Shown here piece by piece: positions 16,656-26,015 of a stretch of 64,000 bases of DNA. Both the position numbers and the translations under genes were made by a program. Source of the stretch: Desulfosudis oleivorans (GTDB taxonomy: Bacteria > Desulfobacterota > Desulfobacteria > Desulfobacterales > SURF-7); assembly GCA_020723305.1 (NCBI GenBank), contig DYJC01000002.1, positions 186,001 through 250,000 of the forward strand, read 5' to 3'. The notes beneath the pieces are model-generated. The model had not been told where the DNA came from. It made no database searches and saw nothing but the letters and a program-made list of their open reading frames with translations. The first letter of the stretch is position 1. Every line of letters begins with the position of its first letter.

Positions 16656-18575
16656 TCATTGCCCCTTTACAAGAACTTCTGATTGCTCAAAAATCGGACA
16701 AAAATAGATGTCAGTCGGGGTTGACTGAAAGGCTTTTTTTGCCAATGTAAAATTCGGATCCAGTTGGATCGATTTTTGAAATGCATAACGGGCCTGTTCA
16801 AATTGCCGCTTATCCAGATACTCCAGCCCAAGGGAGTAGCTCAGAAATGCATCAAAATTTTGTGTGTGTGCTTTCTCAATTGAAAATAGGCTCGCAGGTG
16901 GCAGGTCTTTTTTATGTATTCCAATGGATTCAAGGATTCCAAATACCATCCGCTTCTCAAGCAGGTGAAATTCTTCCCGTGTACCCTTGATGTCAAACTT
17001 TCTGTTTTTATCTGCTTTCTGGGAGTTTGTAACTGTTGCCATGATGTGAAATGCATTTTCGCTTATATCGGTAAACTCCCCCCACACTGTGTGTTTTGAT
17101 GAAAGATATTGTCCTAGTACCGTAGCATTTTGATTGTCTGAGATTTGAATCAGATCCGGATTCATCAATCTGGACATTGTGTGTATCATGATTCGATCCG
17201 TAATCCGGATTCCTTCAATTTTTCGTAAATCATCCATGATCATTGCAACCAGACCCTTTCCCATACCCGGCAGGGTAGCAAAACAACGGTTTCGAAATTC
17301 TGAGATTACAATACTCTTATCAGTCTGAATATTCGATTTCTGAATACGTTTTTTAAGCATCCCTGCGGAATAGACTGCGGCATGATTTAACAAAAGCAGC
17401 GTCATTTGCTTGCTCAAATGAATGGTTCTTTCGTTTTCCGGAGCTCTTGAAAGATATTTTTCCCATTCTCGAATCCCATCTTCAAGTCTTCCTTCTCTTA
17501 TATCGATATATCCAAGGTAGTAGGAAACGGCTATGTTATCTGGATCATGTTTTTGAACAGATCGCAATAATTTTTCAGAGCTGCTTCCGATCTGATAAAA
17601 TTTTTGTGGAGGTTTTCGAACCTGGAATTCTGGATCTGGATTGTCATTTGAGTTTTTGGGTTTTTTCTTTTTGATGAGAAAATCCAGGCTCAATGGTAAA
17701 CGTTTTTCATCCTCCAGAAGCAGCCTTTTCATATGACTGATATATTGTAGCATATCCGAAGGTGGTTGGAAAGCTTTTGCCTTTTCAAGTTCCTGCAGCG
17801 CTTCATGGCCTTTTTTCTGTTTAAATAGAATCGCGGCAAGTTCTATCATTACTTGGGATGTGTTTGGTTCTTTCGCAAGAAGTAATGTCAGTTTTTCGGC
17901 AGCTTGATTGTAATTTCCTGTCTTTGATTCACAAATTCCACTCCAGAAGAGAAGGTCAGGGTTATCAATACTCTCGGAAATCTGGTTGAACAACGATAGG
18001 GCTTTCGCAAACTGTTCATCATGATAGTACCTGAGAGCACTCCCGAATACTTCAATAATTTTATTATTTTCTTTTTCATTAGAGAGAATGGGAGGTGCCT
18101 CTTCCGGCGTATTGATCGGCTTGGATAGTTCGACTTGTTTATCTATTGCAAAGGTAGGTTTACCTTCTTTGCTTTTTGGCTGGTGATTTTGATTCGGAAA
18201 ATCTGTCTTTTCTTTCAGTATTGCGATGGCATATTGATCAGAAATATCGGAGTTCCATAATTTGTTGAGTGTTATGAGGGCTTGTGCTTTTGATGGGAAG
18301 GTTCCTGCAAAAATACGATATTGAATTCCTTCCTCAAATGAAGGCATATGTCGATAAAACGCTTCATATCCTTTTTGATTTAGATCGGTTGTAATTCGTT
18401 CTGCAAGTTCAAGAGAATTTACAGTCTTTATATGAATAGAGTATATTATCCCATTGGCATTTGTGGGCCGCGCAAAGATGAAAAAAATAGTAAAGGGTAT
18501 AAAGAGTAATAAGCATTTCCTAATGAATAGAACAATGTGCAAGAAAGATGAGATTGCAGACAGTGATGTTTTCAT
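16656..18575 (-). CDS. exported SPOR- and TPR-containing protein
   Basis: The N-terminus has a hydrophobic segment (about residues 14-36), probably a signal peptide or anchor. A SPOR-like domain follows at about residues 45-120 (YSIHIKTVNSLELAERI, YRIFAGTFPSKAQALITLNKL), which would bind denuded peptidoglycan. TPR-like helices come next (about 170-300 and 340-390). The region near 430-560 resembles a CsgG/FlgO-type curli-lipoprotein fold, with phrases like GMGKGLVAMIMDDLRKIEG. A last TPR is at about 580-620. It starts 4 nt after the sigma-54 activator ends, so both are in one operon. Function is unknown, but the domains suggest a cell-envelope assembly or stress role. Confidence 0.75.
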   Translation of the reverse strand: MKTSLSAISSFLHIVLFIRKCLLLFIPFTIFFIFARPTNANGIIYSIHIKTVNSLELAERITTDLNQKGYEAFYRHMPSFEEGIQYRIFAGTFPSKAQALITLNKLWNSDISDQYAIAILKEKTDFPNQNHQPKSKEGKPTFAIDKQVELSKPINTPEEAPPILSNEKENNKIIEVFGSALRYYHDEQFAKALSLFNQISESIDNPDLLFWSGICESKTGNYNQAAEKLTLLLAKEPNTSQVMIELAAILFKQKKGHEALQELEKAKAFQPPSDMLQYISHMKRLLLEDEKRLPLSLDFLIKKKKPKNSNDNPDPEFQVRKPPQKFYQIGSSSEKLLRSVQKHDPDNIAVSYYLGYIDIREGRLEDGIREWEKYLSRAPENERTIHLSKQMTLLLLNHAAVYSAGMLKKRIQKSNIQTDKSIVISEFRNRCFATLPGMGKGLVAMIMDDLRKIEGIRITDRIMIHTMSRLMNPDLIQISDNQNATVLGQYLSSKHTVWGEFTDISENAFHIMATVTNSQKADKNRKFDIKGTREEFHLLEKRMVFGILESIGIHKKDLPPASLFSIEKAHTQNFDAFLSYSLGLEYLDKRQFEQARYAFQKSIQLDPNFTLAKKAFQSTPTDIYFCPIFEQSEVLVKGQ

Positions 18576-18579
18576 TCTT

Positions 18580-19764
18580 TCATTTCATTATGGAAATTGT
18601 AGATTTCTCCGTATGTAAGAGATGGGATATATCCAATTCATCTATGCTGAAATACTTATGGTTTGATGTAAACTCCCTATCGACGTGATTCTCCATTGAT
18701 TCAAGATCCATTTTTTTGATCTTCTCCACAAGAGTTGTCCGGTTCATTTTTAAAAGCGAGGCTGCCTTGGCTTTAATCCAGTTGGTTTGGTTCAATGCCT
18801 GTAAGATAAGGTTTTTTTGGAATTGATCCACTGCCTGATTAAAACCAGGCCAGTTTCTCTCCATAATGCTCTCAGGTATATTCTGCCGGGTTGTCGCTTT
18901 TTCTTTCATTTTTTCTGGAAGATCTTTATATCGAATTGTATCTTCATCTACCAGTATGGATAATCGTTCAATCAGATTTTCAAGTTCTCTGATATTCCCA
19001 GGCCAGTTGTAATTTATAAGCGTTTCCATGGCACGCTTTGAAAATGTTTTTTTAGTATCAGCGCTTTTGTTGGAATTGGCCTGTCGCTTTTCAAGAAAGT
19101 GATTGATGAGAAGAGGGATGTCTGATTTTCGTTTATGAAGGGATGGCATGTTGATGGGGATGACATTCAGTCGGTAGTAAAGGTCTTCACGGAAAGCTCC
19201 TTCATGAATTGCTTTTTTTAAATTTTTATTTGTTGCAGATATGATTCGGATATTGACATGGATTGTTTTTACACTTCCTACGCGTTCGAAACATTGTTCC
19301 TGAAGAACGCGGAGTAGCTTTACTTGTAATCCTGGACTCATGTCTCCAATTTCATCAAGAAATATCGTCCCCCCATCAGCCATTTCAAAGCGTCCTATAC
19401 GAGGCTGATGTGCTCCGGTAAAGGCACCTTTTTCATGGCCGAACAGTTCGCTTTCAAGAAGCTCGCTAGGAATGGCACCGCAATTCAATACAACCATTGG
19501 GTTATTTCGACGACTGCTGTTTTCATGGATCGCTCTCGCAGTTAATTCTTTTCCGGTTCCGCTTTCGCCGGTTATTAAAACAGTACTGTCTGTATCTGCA
19601 ACTTTTTCAATTGTCTGAAAAACTTCCTTGATTTCAGCGCATTCACCTATGAATCCGCTATAGATGAGTGACATTTTTTTGTCATGTGAGGTCGGATGAC
19701 TATTATGTTGCTGGTTCATGGTATTACTACTAACTTTTTCTTTACCATCTGATTTATTTTTCAT
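18580..19764 (-). CDS. sigma-54-dependent transcriptional activator without receiver domain
   Basis: AAA+ enhancer-binding protein that remodels sigma-54 RNA polymerase. Walker A GESGTGKE is at residues 66-73, the sigma-54 contact loop GAFTGA is at 113-118, and Walker B is in [10 protein letters not shown] Fis-type helix-turn-helix sits near residues 330-365 ([20 protein letters not shown]). There is no N-terminal receiver, GAF or PAS domain, so activity is probably set by expression or by a partner. It is the first gene of an operon with the SPOR/TPR protein. A sigma-54-like promoter and candidate enhancer sites lie upstream (19844-20006). Confidence 0.95.
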   Translation of the reverse strand: MKNKSDGKEKVSSNTMNQQHNSHPTSHDKKMSLIYSGFIGECAEIKEVFQTIEKVADTDSTVLITGESGTGKELTARAIHENSSRRNNPMVVLNCGAIPSELLESELFGHEKGAFTGAHQPRIGRFEMADGGTIFLDEIGDMSPGLQVKLLRVLQEQCFERVGSVKTIHVNIRIISATNKNLKKAIHEGAFREDLYYRLNVIPINMPSLHKRKSDIPLLINHFLEKRQANSNKSADTKKTFSKRAMETLINYNWPGNIRELENLIERLSILVDEDTIRYKDLPEKMKEKATTRQNIPESIMERNWPGFNQAVDQFQKNLILQALNQTNWIKAKAASLLKMNRTTLVEKIKKMDLESMENHVDREFTSNHKYFSIDELDISHLLHTEKSTISIMK

Positions 19765-19843
19765 TTTCGCCTTTCACCTTTATCAAGTATAGTAGAAGGT
19801 ATGATCATTATGAAATTAATGACAGGTGTTTTGATGAAGAATG

Positions 19844-20006
19844 TATCAACAACCATGCCAAACATTTGACACCGGCTTGTAATGAAATTTTTATTAAAAA
19901 AAAACAGTAGTATAAGTGCATTGGTAAATTTAATAAATTCTTTTGGAGGAGGCAAGTGAACCTATTTTGTCTCGCTCTATAGGACAAACGTCCTGTTCGG
20001 AAGGAC
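19844..20006 (-). promoter_or_regulatory. candidate sigma-54 promoter with upstream activator sites
   Basis: On the minus strand TTGGCATGGTTGTTGATA (19861-19844) matches the -24/-12 consensus with correct GG to G-x spacing, but has A where the -12 C is expected. About 120-160 bp upstream, TTGTCCT occurs twice 21 bp apart, and AGGAC-AAAC-GTCCT at 19981-19994 is an inverted repeat. This layout is typical of NtrC-type enhancer sites, placed two helical turns apart. The target is the activator gene itself, 80 nt downstream. Confidence 0.4.
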
Positions 20007-20029
20007 AAGAAATGTAACAGGATTTGTAA

Positions 20030-21106
20030 TTAATCATAGACGGATTCATTGGGACGCAGTTTTGTATTTTTCAGTCGTTTTCCAAGGGCCTGACGTGTGA
20101 TACCAAGCATTCTGGCGGCAATGGTCTGATTCCCTTTTGCACGCATTAAGGCTTCGTCAACCAGAAGACGGGTTGCATATTTGATCGTGGGTAATTCATC
20201 GGAGAAAGTTACTGGTGCATTCTTCTCAGATGCATGGGGATGATTTATTTTTTGAATGTTGGACCGTCTTTCTGTGATATGGTCATTCAACCGTTCCAGA
20301 GAAAGTATTTTCCCCGTATGTCTGCTTACAGCGTCAAAAATTATGGATTCCAATTCTCTAATATTACCCGGAAAGGAATAGGTTGAGAGAAGTGATAACA
20401 ACTCCTTTGGGAATGTTGGTTTCTTTTTGTTAAGTGCGAATGCTGCTTTCTGCAAAAAAAAATCAACCAGAATCGGGATGTCATCAATACGTTTTCGAAG
20501 AGGCGGGATGTCGATATGGTGAGTCCGTAACCTGAAATTCAGATCTTGCCGGAAGCTTCCGGAGCGTTGTTTTTCCCAGAGATCCACATTTGTCGCCGCA
20601 ATGATTCTGGCATTGGAGTGTCTCAGTTCATCGCAACCCAACGGAAGGAATTCTCCTTCCTGGAGCAGGCGCAATAATTTGACCTGGGAGGAATGGCTGA
20701 GGTCTCCGATTTCATCCAGAAAAAGCGTTCCGGAATCCGCTTTTTCGATTAATCCAGGACGATTTCGATCTGCTCCGGTATAAGCGCCTCTGGCATGTCC
20801 AAACAATGTATCTGAAAAAATATTATCATCAAGTCCGGCTGCATTCACCGTAACCATAGGGCCTTTTCGTCTGCTGCATGCATGAATCGATTTTGCGATC
20901 AATTCCTTTCCAACACCTGTTTCACCAGTGATCAGGATCGGTTGCGCAGTAGCAGCAATCGACTCAATATATCCAAGTATTGAATGCATTTCAGCACTGT
21001 TTGTGAGGATATCGGAAAAATATGTCGGATAGATAAGTCTTTGAGCGGATGGGTCTGTTATCATGGTATCTGTTTCCCTGTTTATTGTGGAAGATGTTTC
21101 TGCCAT
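20030..21106 (-). CDS. second sigma-54-dependent transcriptional activator, receiver-less
   Basis: AAA+ activator with Walker A GETGVGKE at residues 61-68 and a GAYTGA loop at 107-112. The Phe-to-Tyr change in this loop is seen in functional activators. Walker B is in TLFLDEIGD. The C-terminal Fis-type helix-turn-helix is in ALMRAKGNQTIAARMLGITRQALGKRLK. The short N-terminus has no sensory domain. It is on the same strand as the other activator but separated by 265 nt, so it may control the sigma-54-like promoter there. Confidence 0.94.
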   Translation of the reverse strand: MAETSSTINRETDTMITDPSAQRLIYPTYFSDILTNSAEMHSILGYIESIAATAQPILITGETGVGKELIAKSIHACSRRKGPMVTVNAAGLDDNIFSDTLFGHARGAYTGADRNRPGLIEKADSGTLFLDEIGDLSHSSQVKLLRLLQEGEFLPLGCDELRHSNARIIAATNVDLWEKQRSGSFRQDLNFRLRTHHIDIPPLRKRIDDIPILVDFFLQKAAFALNKKKPTFPKELLSLLSTYSFPGNIRELESIIFDAVSRHTGKILSLERLNDHITERRSNIQKINHPHASEKNAPVTFSDELPTIKYATRLLVDEALMRAKGNQTIAARMLGITRQALGKRLKNTKLRPNESVYD

Positions 21107-21408
21107 GTCTTTGATATTGCCGATCAGTTTATCAGGATGTTTGAATAAAATGGTTGAGTCTTTGTTGAGAATATACTTATTATGTCTTTACATGAAAGGT
21201 ATCGCTGTTTTTATATTGTCTTCAAATTTGTCTTCAGCCCACAAAAAATGCAAGTAATGGCGATTCATAACAAAACTAAATAGAGAGAGGACAGAAAACG
21301 GGATATATGCTGAAGGGCGGATAATCTTTTGATGAAAATGATTATATAATAATTAAATGATTTTGTAAAGTGCACCAGGATTTCAAAAACAGGGGGTATT
21401 AAAGAGCA
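21107..21408. other. divergent intergenic region between the second sigma-54 activator and the metallolyase
   Basis: AT-rich spacer holding the promoters of two divergent genes. The only structure I see is a 9-bp direct repeat, TTGTCTTCA at 21216-21224 and 21228-21236, 12 bp apart. I find no convincing -35/-10 or -24/-12 pair. Confidence 0.4.
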
Positions 21409-22536
21409 ATGAGACATCACGATATTCTCGTTTGTGACCAAACCATCCGTGAGGGGATGCAGTATCGAGGAGTCGTCTTTACTTATGAAGAAAGACTGAC
21501 AATTCTCAAGTTTCAGGAATCTCTTGGCATTGATATTTCTCAGGTTGCATATCCTCCGGCACATGAAACGGAAAGAGATATATTGCATCGTCTGATTCGT
21601 TATGCAGGAGAACAAAAATATAAGATCTGCATTGCAGGACTTGGTCGTGCCTTGATCAATGATGTGGATCTTATGATTGATTCAGGAGCCACTGAAATCC
21701 AGATCCACACAGTGATGGCGGATCGGTTTGAAGATCGTTGGGATATGGATACTTTTTTAGATACACTCAAAAAGGTTGTGCATCATACAAGGTCAAAGAT
21801 CAGGAATGCAAGAATATCGATCAGTATACTGGATATTGGCCGCACTGATTCGGTAATGCTTGAAAAGTGCGTCCAATTTTTAAGTCAGGATTTGAATGTT
21901 GAAATAATAACATTGCCGGATACTTCAGGAATTATGGCACCCAACCTTCTATATGATCGACTATCGGATATTGTGGTCATAACGAAAATGAGCAATGCAA
22001 GAATCGGTGTACATTGCCACAATGATATGGGAATGGCTACGGCCAATACAGTCCTTGGTGCGGTTGCCGGCGCTTCAGTAATTGAAGTATCCGCACTTGG
22101 AATTGGAGAAAGGAACGGGATCGGTGATCTATTTCTTGTTGGGAAAACATTAAAAGAACAGGGATATGGGATCAATTTAAAAACAGATAATCTGGAACAG
22201 TTCAAGGCATATTATTCATATATTGATATGTTGATCCGGCAAAAAACAGGGGTCGGTATTCTTACCTATAACACTCCGTTTTTTGGAGAATCCATGCAAA
22301 CCCATGTTGCCGGAACTCATGGAGCGAGATCGTTCGGGCTTGAACAAGGGGAGAATTGGCTTCTGAATGTTTTATGCGGAAAACACTTAGTTAAAAAATT
22401 TTTGGAGAAAAATCGGATTCCGTATCCAGTTAAATTACTTCCAGAAATTGTGGATGAAATTAAAAACAGAAGTGCCTCTCTGGGAAGAAGCCTTTCAAAA
22501 GAGGATATTTTGGAAATCATCAAATTGATTGCTTGA
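21409..22536 (+). CDS. DRE-TIM metallolyase (isopropylmalate/homocitrate synthase-like)
   Basis: Claisen-type condensing enzyme or lyase on a TIM barrel. The DQTIREG segment at residues 10-16 is the DRE-TIM signature, the metal-binding HCHNDMGMA is near residue 203, and GIGERNGIGDL follows. At 375 residues it lacks the long C-terminal allosteric domain of LeuA, like homocitrate synthase NifV. No nif, leu or lys-pathway gene is adjacent, so the acceptor 2-oxo acid cannot be assigned. It is transcribed away from the sigma-54 activators. Confidence 0.85.
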   Translation: MRHHDILVCDQTIREGMQYRGVVFTYEERLTILKFQESLGIDISQVAYPPAHETERDILHRLIRYAGEQKYKICIAGLGRALINDVDLMIDSGATEIQIHTVMADRFEDRWDMDTFLDTLKKVVHHTRSKIRNARISISILDIGRTDSVMLEKCVQFLSQDLNVEIITLPDTSGIMAPNLLYDRLSDIVVITKMSNARIGVHCHNDMGMATANTVLGAVAGASVIEVSALGIGERNGIGDLFLVGKTLKEQGYGINLKTDNLEQFKAYYSYIDMLIRQKTGVGILTYNTPFFGESMQTHVAGTHGARSFGLEQGENWLLNVLCGKHLVKKFLEKNRIPYPVKLLPEIVDEIKNRSASLGRSLSKEDILEIIKLIA

Positions 22537-22732
22537 TAAATTTTCCTCAGTATTCATTCCTTTAGAAGTTGTCTGACTTATCATTAGCTGTCGCATTTTG
22601 ATACAATCTTTTTTCTTCCCTTAAAATTGTTTCAAAAAAAGACAATATATCAGGTTGTTGATGTCGATAGTTTCTAATTACAACTATTTGATATTAAAGT
22701 TTTTATTTAATTATTATTGGCCGTTGGTCGAC

Positions 22733-22748
22733 TGGCATTCATATTGCT
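22733..22748 (+). promoter_or_regulatory. sigma-54 (-24/-12) promoter
   Basis: TGGCATTCATATTGCT has the invariant GG and GC dinucleotides with correct 10-nt spacing and TGGCA / TTGCT halves close to consensus. Transcription would begin near 22759, leaving a leader of about 150 nt before the 53-residue gene at 22911. The rest of the 22537-22910 spacer is AT-rich and shows no other feature. Confidence 0.6.
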
Positions 22749-22910
22749 CAAATACAAATCAAACCCAGTCAGCGAAAATGATTCGTTTATTGATCGTTAC
22801 CACAGCGTACAATCCATTTGCAGGATGGATACAAATTGGAATCAAACATCAGGTCATGACAGTAAAAAACAATATGTTTTTCAGTTCACAAAATTAAATA
22901 AGGAGCAAAA

Positions 22911-23072
22911 ATGGAACCGGAAAAATTCAAACAGTTGGAAGCCAAATTGAAAAGCCTTTTTGAAGAAGCGGAAAAAGAAGATGAGGCACCAAAGATGTCT
23001 ATCCCTGTCATATCGAGCCAGAGGGTTGTCATTCGCAGGCGGAATGGGGTTTCTATGAAACTGGTTTCATAA
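22911..23072 (+). CDS. small charged protein of 53 residues
   Basis: An ATG 5 nt after AGGAG opens a 53-residue frame. The first half is an acidic and lysine-rich helix (FKQLEAKLKSLFEEAEKEDE). The second half is basic with an arginine triplet (VVIRRRNG). I do not recognise the family. It sits behind the -24/-12 promoter at 22733 and before a class A PBP gene about 200 nt downstream. The strong Shine-Dalgarno and clean codon pattern support a real gene. Confidence 0.65.
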   Translation: MEPEKFKQLEAKLKSLFEEAEKEDEAPKMSIPVISSQRVVIRRRNGVSMKLVS

Positions 23073-23278
23073 TTTCTGGTTTATTCCGTATCTGTTTTAA
23101 ACAATCTTTTTTGCCGGAAATCGGCAGGAAAAAACAATCCGGTTTTGATGCCGATGGTGAAATCCACCTGACATAAGTTGATAATCGTTGAGTCTTTCCA
23201 TCAATAATTGTATGAATACCCCCAGTTTGTATTTGGATATTACTTTTTTCATGAAAGAGTATTACTCATCTAATTTGT

Positions 23279-25576
23279 ATGCCTGTTATCAAAAAATTCC
23301 TATTGTTTCTAACACTGATTTTTTTTGGTTTATTCATCGGGCTGTTTTTCTACAGCCGGACATTATCCAATCTGGTTGAAACCCGATTTTCCGGGAGAAA
23401 ATGGCAGATTCCATCAAGGGTCTATTCCGACAGCATGTTATTGTTCCCGGGGCAACGAATCGATCTGCCGTCTTTTTATGAGAAGCTAAAAAGACTTCAC
23501 TATCACAAAGTTGAAAGTTATCCGAAACATAAGGGAGAAGTGAGGATCTCTTCTTCTGTTTTGGATATTTATCTGTATGATGTTACCCTCCCTAACCAGA
23601 AGAGAGAAGGCTTTCTTCTGCGAATTCGTTTGCAGGGGAATCTGATTGAATCCATTGAACAGTCTGAAACCCGGACTGCACTTCCAGTTTTTGAACTTGA
23701 ACCTGAGGAATTGATGCAATTTTTCGGACCGGAACGAGAACGGCGACAACTCATTTCAATCCATCAGGTTCCGGATCATTTAATCAAAGCTGTTCTGGCC
23801 ATCGAGGACAACCGTTTTTATCAGCATCATGGGATATCTTTTATCGGTATCCTGCGGGCACTTTATATAAATACCCGCTATGGGAAAATCACGCAGGGGG
23901 CTTCAACGATAACCCAACAACTTGCAAAGAATTATTTTCTTACACCAGAGAAAACAATTGTAAGAAAGTTGAAAGAAGCGTTAATCGCTTTGATTCTGGA
24001 GACAAAGTTTTCAAAAGAAGAGATTTTGGAGATCTATTTTAACGAAATATATCTGGGCCAGATGGGGTCGGATTCAGTCAACGGGATCGGGGAGGCATCG
24101 CTTTTTTATTTCGGGAAACCTACGGATGAGCTAACCCTGTTAGAATCAGCCGTGATCGCCGGTATGATAAAAGGTCCGAATTTGTATTCACCCTATGTCA
24201 GCAAAGATGCCTGCCTTCTCAGAAGAAATATGGTTTTGTATGCAATGAAGAAAAAACATTGGCTTACACAGGAAGATCTGGATGCGTTAATAAAGGAGCC
24301 GATTCAAACATCCGGTTTTACATCGCATCCGCGGCAAGCTCCCTTTTTTATGGACTATCTTTATCAACAGCTCACGACTTTGTATTCAAAAGAAGATTTG
24401 ACCAGTTTGGGGCTCTCCATCTATACGACAATGGATGCACAAGTTCAGAAAGCAGCGGAATCGGCCTTGAAAACAGGACTTGAGCGACTTGAAAGACAGA
24501 ATCCAACCTTATTCCGTAGGCTTCCTGAAAAAAAACTTCAGGGTGCAATTGTTGTGATGCAGCCAAAAACCGGAAATATCCTGGCAATGGTAGGAGGACG
24601 GAATTACAGCTTGAGCCAGTTCAATAGAGCATCTCAGGCAAAGAGACAGACCGGTAGTGTTTTTAAACCATTTGTATTCCTTACGGCTTTGGATCGCTTT
24701 ACTCCAGCCTCTAGATTGTCAAACGCCTCGAAGACGTATGTAAACGAAAAAGGAGTTGAATGGATACCTCAGAATTATGAGCCGGTTTCAGAAAAACTGG
24801 TCTCCATGAGAACAGCACTTTCAATGTCCCACAATCGGGCAACGGTGGATTTGGCTATGCAGGTTGGTCTGGATCCAATAATCCGTCTGGTCGGAGCATT
24901 TCATTTTTCTACCCCTCTTGAACCTTATCCATCATTGGCTTTAGGTTCATTTGAAGCGATTCCCATAGAAATGGCAAGAGCATATTGCGTTTTTGCTGCC
25001 GATGGTGTCCAGCCATACCCTCTTGCATTGAAGAATATTACTGACGCATCCGGAAGAATACTGAATCGAAAACACATGGAGATTGAGCGTTTGATTTCTC
25101 CGGCAAAGGCATATATCATATCCTCCATGCTCAGGAGTGCGGTTGTCGAAGGTACGGGAAAGGCACTCCGTCAGTATGGAATCGCCTTTCCGGCTGCAGG
25201 AAAAACAGGAACCACAAGCAATTATCGGGATGCCTGGTTCATTGGATATACCCCGGATTTACTGGCTCTGGTTTGGGTAGGTTTTGATAACGGTGACCCC
25301 ATTCATTCCAGTGGTTCTCAGGCAGCATTACCCATATGGGCTGAATTGATGAATTCAATTCCTCATCATATCTCCGGTACATGGTTCACGATGCCTCCTG
25401 GTGTAGTAAAAAGAAAAATCTGCCCGGACTCCGGCCTTCTTCCCATTCCATTTGTCTGCCCGGAGGAAAAGGAAGAATTTTTTGTAACGGAAAATGTTCC
25501 GGAGGAAAATTGTTCGGTCCATAAAATACAGATATTGGATCGATTGATGAAAGGATTGAAATCCCTTGTACCGTAA
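23279..25576 (+). CDS. mrcB: class A penicillin-binding protein, PBP1b type
   Basis: Bifunctional peptidoglycan glycosyltransferase and transpeptidase anchored by one N-terminal membrane helix (residues 5-26). A UB2H-like region (about 40-150) is followed by the GT51 domain with EDNRFYQHHG near residue 176 and GASTITQQLAKN. The transpeptidase motifs are SVFK near 460, SHN in SMSHNRAT near 517 and KTGT in AGKTGTTSNYRD near 642. At 765 residues it is full length. The UB2H-like region is what suggests PBP1b over PBP1a. The Shine-Dalgarno is weak. The 3' end runs directly into the TPR lipoprotein. Confidence 0.92.
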   Translation: MPVIKKFLLFLTLIFFGLFIGLFFYSRTLSNLVETRFSGRKWQIPSRVYSDSMLLFPGQRIDLPSFYEKLKRLHYHKVESYPKHKGEVRISSSVLDIYLYDVTLPNQKREGFLLRIRLQGNLIESIEQSETRTALPVFELEPEELMQFFGPERERRQLISIHQVPDHLIKAVLAIEDNRFYQHHGISFIGILRALYINTRYGKITQGASTITQQLAKNYFLTPEKTIVRKLKEALIALILETKFSKEEILEIYFNEIYLGQMGSDSVNGIGEASLFYFGKPTDELTLLESAVIAGMIKGPNLYSPYVSKDACLLRRNMVLYAMKKKHWLTQEDLDALIKEPIQTSGFTSHPRQAPFFMDYLYQQLTTLYSKEDLTSLGLSIYTTMDAQVQKAAESALKTGLERLERQNPTLFRRLPEKKLQGAIVVMQPKTGNILAMVGGRNYSLSQFNRASQAKRQTGSVFKPFVFLTALDRFTPASRLSNASKTYVNEKGVEWIPQNYEPVSEKLVSMRTALSMSHNRATVDLAMQVGLDPIIRLVGAFHFSTPLEPYPSLALGSFEAIPIEMARAYCVFAADGVQPYPLALKNITDASGRILNRKHMEIERLISPAKAYIISSMLRSAVVEGTGKALRQYGIAFPAAGKTGTTSNYRDAWFIGYTPDLLALVWVGFDNGDPIHSSGSQAALPIWAELMNSIPHHISGTWFTMPPGVVKRKICPDSGLLPIPFVCPEEKEEFFVTENVPEENCSVHKIQILDRLMKGLKSLVP

Positions 25577-25577
25577 T

Positions 25578-26015
25578 ATGTTATTTATCTGCCTAACTGT
25601 ATTCATGATTTTTTTATCAGGTTGTACCCTGGTAAGGCAACCAGCTCCTCCTGGTAAAATGGGTGAAGATATAGAAGACCATCCAGCGGTTATTCCGGGG
25701 GACACAGGTGTAAATGCCCGCTCCAATGCATCGGCCGCATTATTGGTTCAGGCCCGTGAAAGGCTTGATAATAGCAAACCGGATGATGCTATTGATTTGC
25801 TTGAACGAGCCATTGCTCTGGATCCAAAAGAGGGCCGTATTTACTACTACCTAGCCAGGAGTTGGGTTATGAAGGGGAATGCCGGGCAGGCGTCGGAATT
25901 CAACAGTCTGGCAGAGATTTATCTTGGTAATGATCCGGAATGGCATAAAAAAATAACAGAGCAGAAAAACGATATCCATCAAATAGATCGATCATCCGGT
26001 AAAGATGCCTATTGA
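25578..26015 (+). CDS. TPR-containing lipoprotein
   Basis: The N-terminal signal ends in the lipobox LSGC. A TPR-like pair follows at about residues 55-130 (ARERLDNSKPDDAIDLLERAIALDPKEGRIYYYLARSW). The ATG at 25578, one base after the PBP stop, is preferred over a TTG at 25566. The position directly behind a PBP1b gene suggests a role like LpoB, activating the synthase from the outer membrane, but this is inference: there is no LpoB fold evidence. Confidence 0.75.
   Translation: MLFICLTVFMIFLSGCTLVRQPAPPGKMGEDIEDHPAVIPGDTGVNARSNASAALLVQARERLDNSKPDDAIDLLERAIALDPKEGRIYYYLARSWVMKGNAGQASEFNSLAEIYLGNDPEWHKKITEQKNDIHQIDRSSGKDAY

Noticed and set aside
19951-19980. Short plus-strand frame after GGAGGAGG (GTG start, 8 codons)
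   Set aside because: Eight codons only; the sequence is better explained as part of the sigma-54 regulatory region.
23093-23140. Hairpin TGCCG-GAAAT-CGGCA with flanking T and A runs as a bidirectional terminator
   Set aside because: The five-base-pair stem is short and two unpaired G residues separate it from the A-run; too weak to claim.
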